A DNA stretch of 64,000 nucleotides from Symsagittifera roscoffensis (Eukaryota; Xenacoelomorpha; Acoela; Convolutidae): NCBI RefSeq assembly GCF_963678635.1, contig NC_087067.1, forward strand, positions 58,142,287 through 58,206,286. Reading direction: 5' to 3'. The first letter of the stretch is position 1. Every line of letters starts with the position of its first letter. Position numbers and translations under genes: made by a program. Below are positions 62,058 to 64,000 of this stretch, in pieces. The notes beneath the pieces are model-generated. The model searched no databases, was not told where the DNA came from, and worked only from the letters and a program-made list of their open reading frames with translations.

Positions 62058-63800
62058 ATGCCAGAAAATCTGACACATGGGTACAAAAGAAATCATCGAA
62101 AAACAGTTTTTTTATTTAAAAAACTCAATCAGGAAGTAGAAAAGAGCTGGTTTTATTAATAAACAGTGTCTTGGAGGATATTTTGATCTATCATTTAAGA
62201 CTAAAAGAGAACTTTTTTTTTTTTGAAAAAAAAGTTTCAAAAAATTACAAGTGTTAACTTTGTAGGTCCAGACCCCAGATTACTGGAAATAGGCGCAAAC
62301 TGACGCACACATTGAGCACTGAAACTGAAGATCAAAAAACAAGGTGTCAGAGGGCTGGCTCAAGAGGCACAGCCCTCTGACCTGTAGCCATATGCCAGAA
62401 AATCTGACATATGGGTACAAAAACAAATCATCAAAAAACAGCAAAAAACAGTTTTTTATTTACAAAATTCAATCACGAAGTAGAAAAGAGCTGGTCATAT
62501 TAATAAACAGTGTCTTGGAGGATACTTTGATCTATCATTTAAGACTTATAGAGAATTTTTTTCTTTTTTTGAAAAAAAAAGTTTCAAAAAATTACAAGTG
62601 TTAACTTTGTAGGTCCAGACCCCAGATTACTGGAAATAGGCGCAAAATGACGCACACATTGAGCGCTTAAACTGAAGATCAAAAAAAAATAAAGGATGTC
62701 AGGAGGCTGGCTCAAGAGGCACAGCCCTCTGACCTGAACCCATATGCCAGAAAATCTGACACATGGGTACAAAAAAAATCATCAAAAAACTGCAAGAAAC
62801 AGTTTTTTTAGTTAAAAAATTCAATCAGGAAGTAGAAAAGAGCTGGTCTTATTAATAAACAGTGTCTTGGAGGATATTTTGATCTATCTTTTAAGACTAA
62901 AAGAGAACTTTTTTTTTTGAAAAAAAAATTTCAAAAAAATACAAGTGTTAACTTTGTAGGTCCAGACCCCAGATTACTGGAAATAGGCGCAAACTGACGC
63001 ACACATTGAGCACTGAAACTGAAGATAAAAAAAGGTGTCAGAGGGCTGGCTCAAGAGGCACAGCCCTCTGACCTGTACCCATATGCCAGAAAATCTGACA
63101 CATGGGTACAAAAAAAAATCATCAAAAAACAGCAAAAAACAGTTTTTTATTTACAAAATTCAATCACGAAGTAGAAAAGAGCTGGTCTTATTAATGAACA
63201 GTGTCTTGGAGGATACTTTGATCTATCATTTAAGACTTAAAGGGAATTCAAAAAATTCTATCGTTTAAGAGAACTTTTTTTTTTTTTGAAAAAAAAATTT
63301 CAAAAAAATACAAGTTTTAACTTTGTAGGTCCAGACCCCAGATTACTGGAAATAGGCGCAAAATGACGCACACATTGAGCACTTAAACTGAAGATCAAAA
63401 AAAAGGTGTCAGAGGGCTGGCTCAAGAGGCACAGCCCTCTGAGCTGTACCCATATGCCAGAAAATCTGACACATGGGTACAAAAAAAATCATCAAAAAAC
63501 AGCAAAAAACAGTTTTTTATTTACAAATTCAATCACGAAGTAGAAAAGAGCTGGTCTTATTAATAAACAGTGTCTTGGAGGATACTTTGATCTATCATTT
63601 AAGACTTAAAGAGAATTTTTTTCTTTTTTTGAAAAAAAAGTTTCAAAAAATTACAAGTGTTAACTTTGTAGGTCCAGAGCCCAGATTACTGGAAATAGGC
63701 GCAAAATGACGCACACATTGAGCACTTAAACTGAAGATCAAAAAAAATAAAGGATGTCAGGGGGCTGGCTCAGGAGGCACAGCCCTCTGACCTGAACCCA
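62058..63800 (+). repeat. 5-mer HOR, second tandem copy
   Basis: Nearly identical to the preceding unit, including the hybrid joint (about 63242) and the ACAAAAGAAATCATC variant at its start. Identity ends where the following monomer reads GGGTTTAAAAAAACATC. Confidence 0.9.
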
Positions 63801-64000
63801 TATGCCAGAAAATCTGACACATGGGTTTAAAAAAACATCATCAAAAAACTGCAAGAAACAGTTTTTTTAGTTAAAAAATTCAATCAGGAAGTAGAAAAGA
63901 GCTGGTCTTATTAGTAAACAGTGTCTAGGAGGATATTTTGATCTATCGTTTAAGACTTAAAGAAAATTTTTTTTTTTTGACAAAAAAAATTTCAAAAAAT

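Larger units (their letters stand above)
7347..64000 (+). repeat. Satellite DNA array, about 340-350 bp monomers, about 165 copies
   Basis: The core word GAGGCACAGCCCTCTGAC and its variants recur head to tail every 335-352 bp from the left boundary to the window end, always in the same orientation. In order, a monomer holds: a 36-bp inverted repeat; a 37-bp nested inverted repeat; a run of A-tracts (AAAAAATCATCAAAAAACAGC); a CAATCAGGAAGTAGAAAAGAG word; AATAAACAGTGTCTTGGAGG; a T-tract followed by an A-tract; CAAGTGTTAACTTTGTAGGT; then CCAGATTACTGGAAATAGGC and a GATCAAAAAAA tract. Recurrent 60-100 codon frames on both strands are satellite shadows: many begin at TTG or GTG rather than ATG, and homopolymer length changes break them repeatedly. 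The array continues beyond the window. A centromeric or heterochromatic location is a reasonable inference but is not shown. Confidence 0.98.
53100..64000 (+). repeat. Satellite block 5, to the window end
   Basis: Markers are GGATGTCAGGGGGCTGG, AAACTGCAAGAAACAG, AACTGACGCACAC with GAGCACTGAAACTG, and a shortened tract (AAAAAAAGGTGTCAGAGG) lacking the usual TAAAGG. Monomers near 53.5-55.3 kb share TTGTAGAGAAGTATTTTTTG in a dimer pattern (53838, 54529, 55222; about 692 bp). The last monomer is cut by the window end. Confidence 0.8.

Noticed and set aside
7397-63709. More than one hundred 60-118 codon frames across the array
   Set aside because: They repeat with the satellite period, occur on both strands over the same bases, frequently begin at non-ATG codons and are broken by homopolymer length changes.
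7347-64000. CRISPR array
   Set aside because: The period is about 340 bp with the whole unit conserved. There are no short repeats separated by unique spacers and no cas genes.

Overview
This window is almost entirely non-coding repeat DNA from a eukaryotic genome. I could not identify the species. The evidence is the AT-rich composition, the absence of any gene-sized reading frame, and a long head-to-tail satellite array of roughly 340-350 bp monomers with higher-order repeat (HOR) structure. No operons, tRNA, rRNA, CRISPR arrays or bacterial insertion sequences are visible. I annotate no protein-coding gene: the short open frames are either shadows of the satellite or chance frames in repeats.

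Layout. (1) Positions 1-7347 are a satellite-flanking region built from older repeats. Segment 1-2032 returns almost unchanged at 5310-7347. A strongly diverged third relative of part of it lies at about 3131-3640. Inside the two long copies are a pair of 231-bp direct repeats, a short inverted repeat, and an approximately 480-bp segment with 34-bp terminal inverted repeats that carries two copies of an approximately 180-bp repeat. The same 180-bp repeat forms a small tandem array at 4709-5310. Positions 2732-3123 hold a nearly perfect 392-bp palindrome with no spacer. (2) At 7347 the second long copy is cut off and satellite begins abruptly. (3) From 7347 to the window end lie about 165 monomers, all in one orientation, with no interspersed element seen.

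Satellite organisation. Each monomer carries a 36-bp inverted repeat (12-bp arms, 12-nt loop). It is followed directly by a second nested inverted repeat (9-bp outer arms, 4-bp inner arms), then a cluster of A-tracts, and further on a T-tract/A-tract pair. Diagnostic variants divide the array into blocks: an edge block (7.3-8.6 kb), a mixed block with an alternating type-1/type-2 dimer and derived 4-mer and 6-mer HORs (8.6-30.1 kb), a block at 30.1-41.2 kb, a block with an 8-mer HOR (41.2-53.1 kb), and a block with dimer and 5-mer HORs (53.1-64.0 kb). Nearly identical tandem HOR copies and shared truncated monomers point to recent unequal exchange or segmental duplication.

The most interesting signals are the giant palindrome, the conserved double-hairpin module, rearrangement breakpoints that fall in that module, variation between monomers concentrated at CpG/TpG sites, and the nested HOR history. 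A centromeric or other heterochromatic role is plausible but is inference only.
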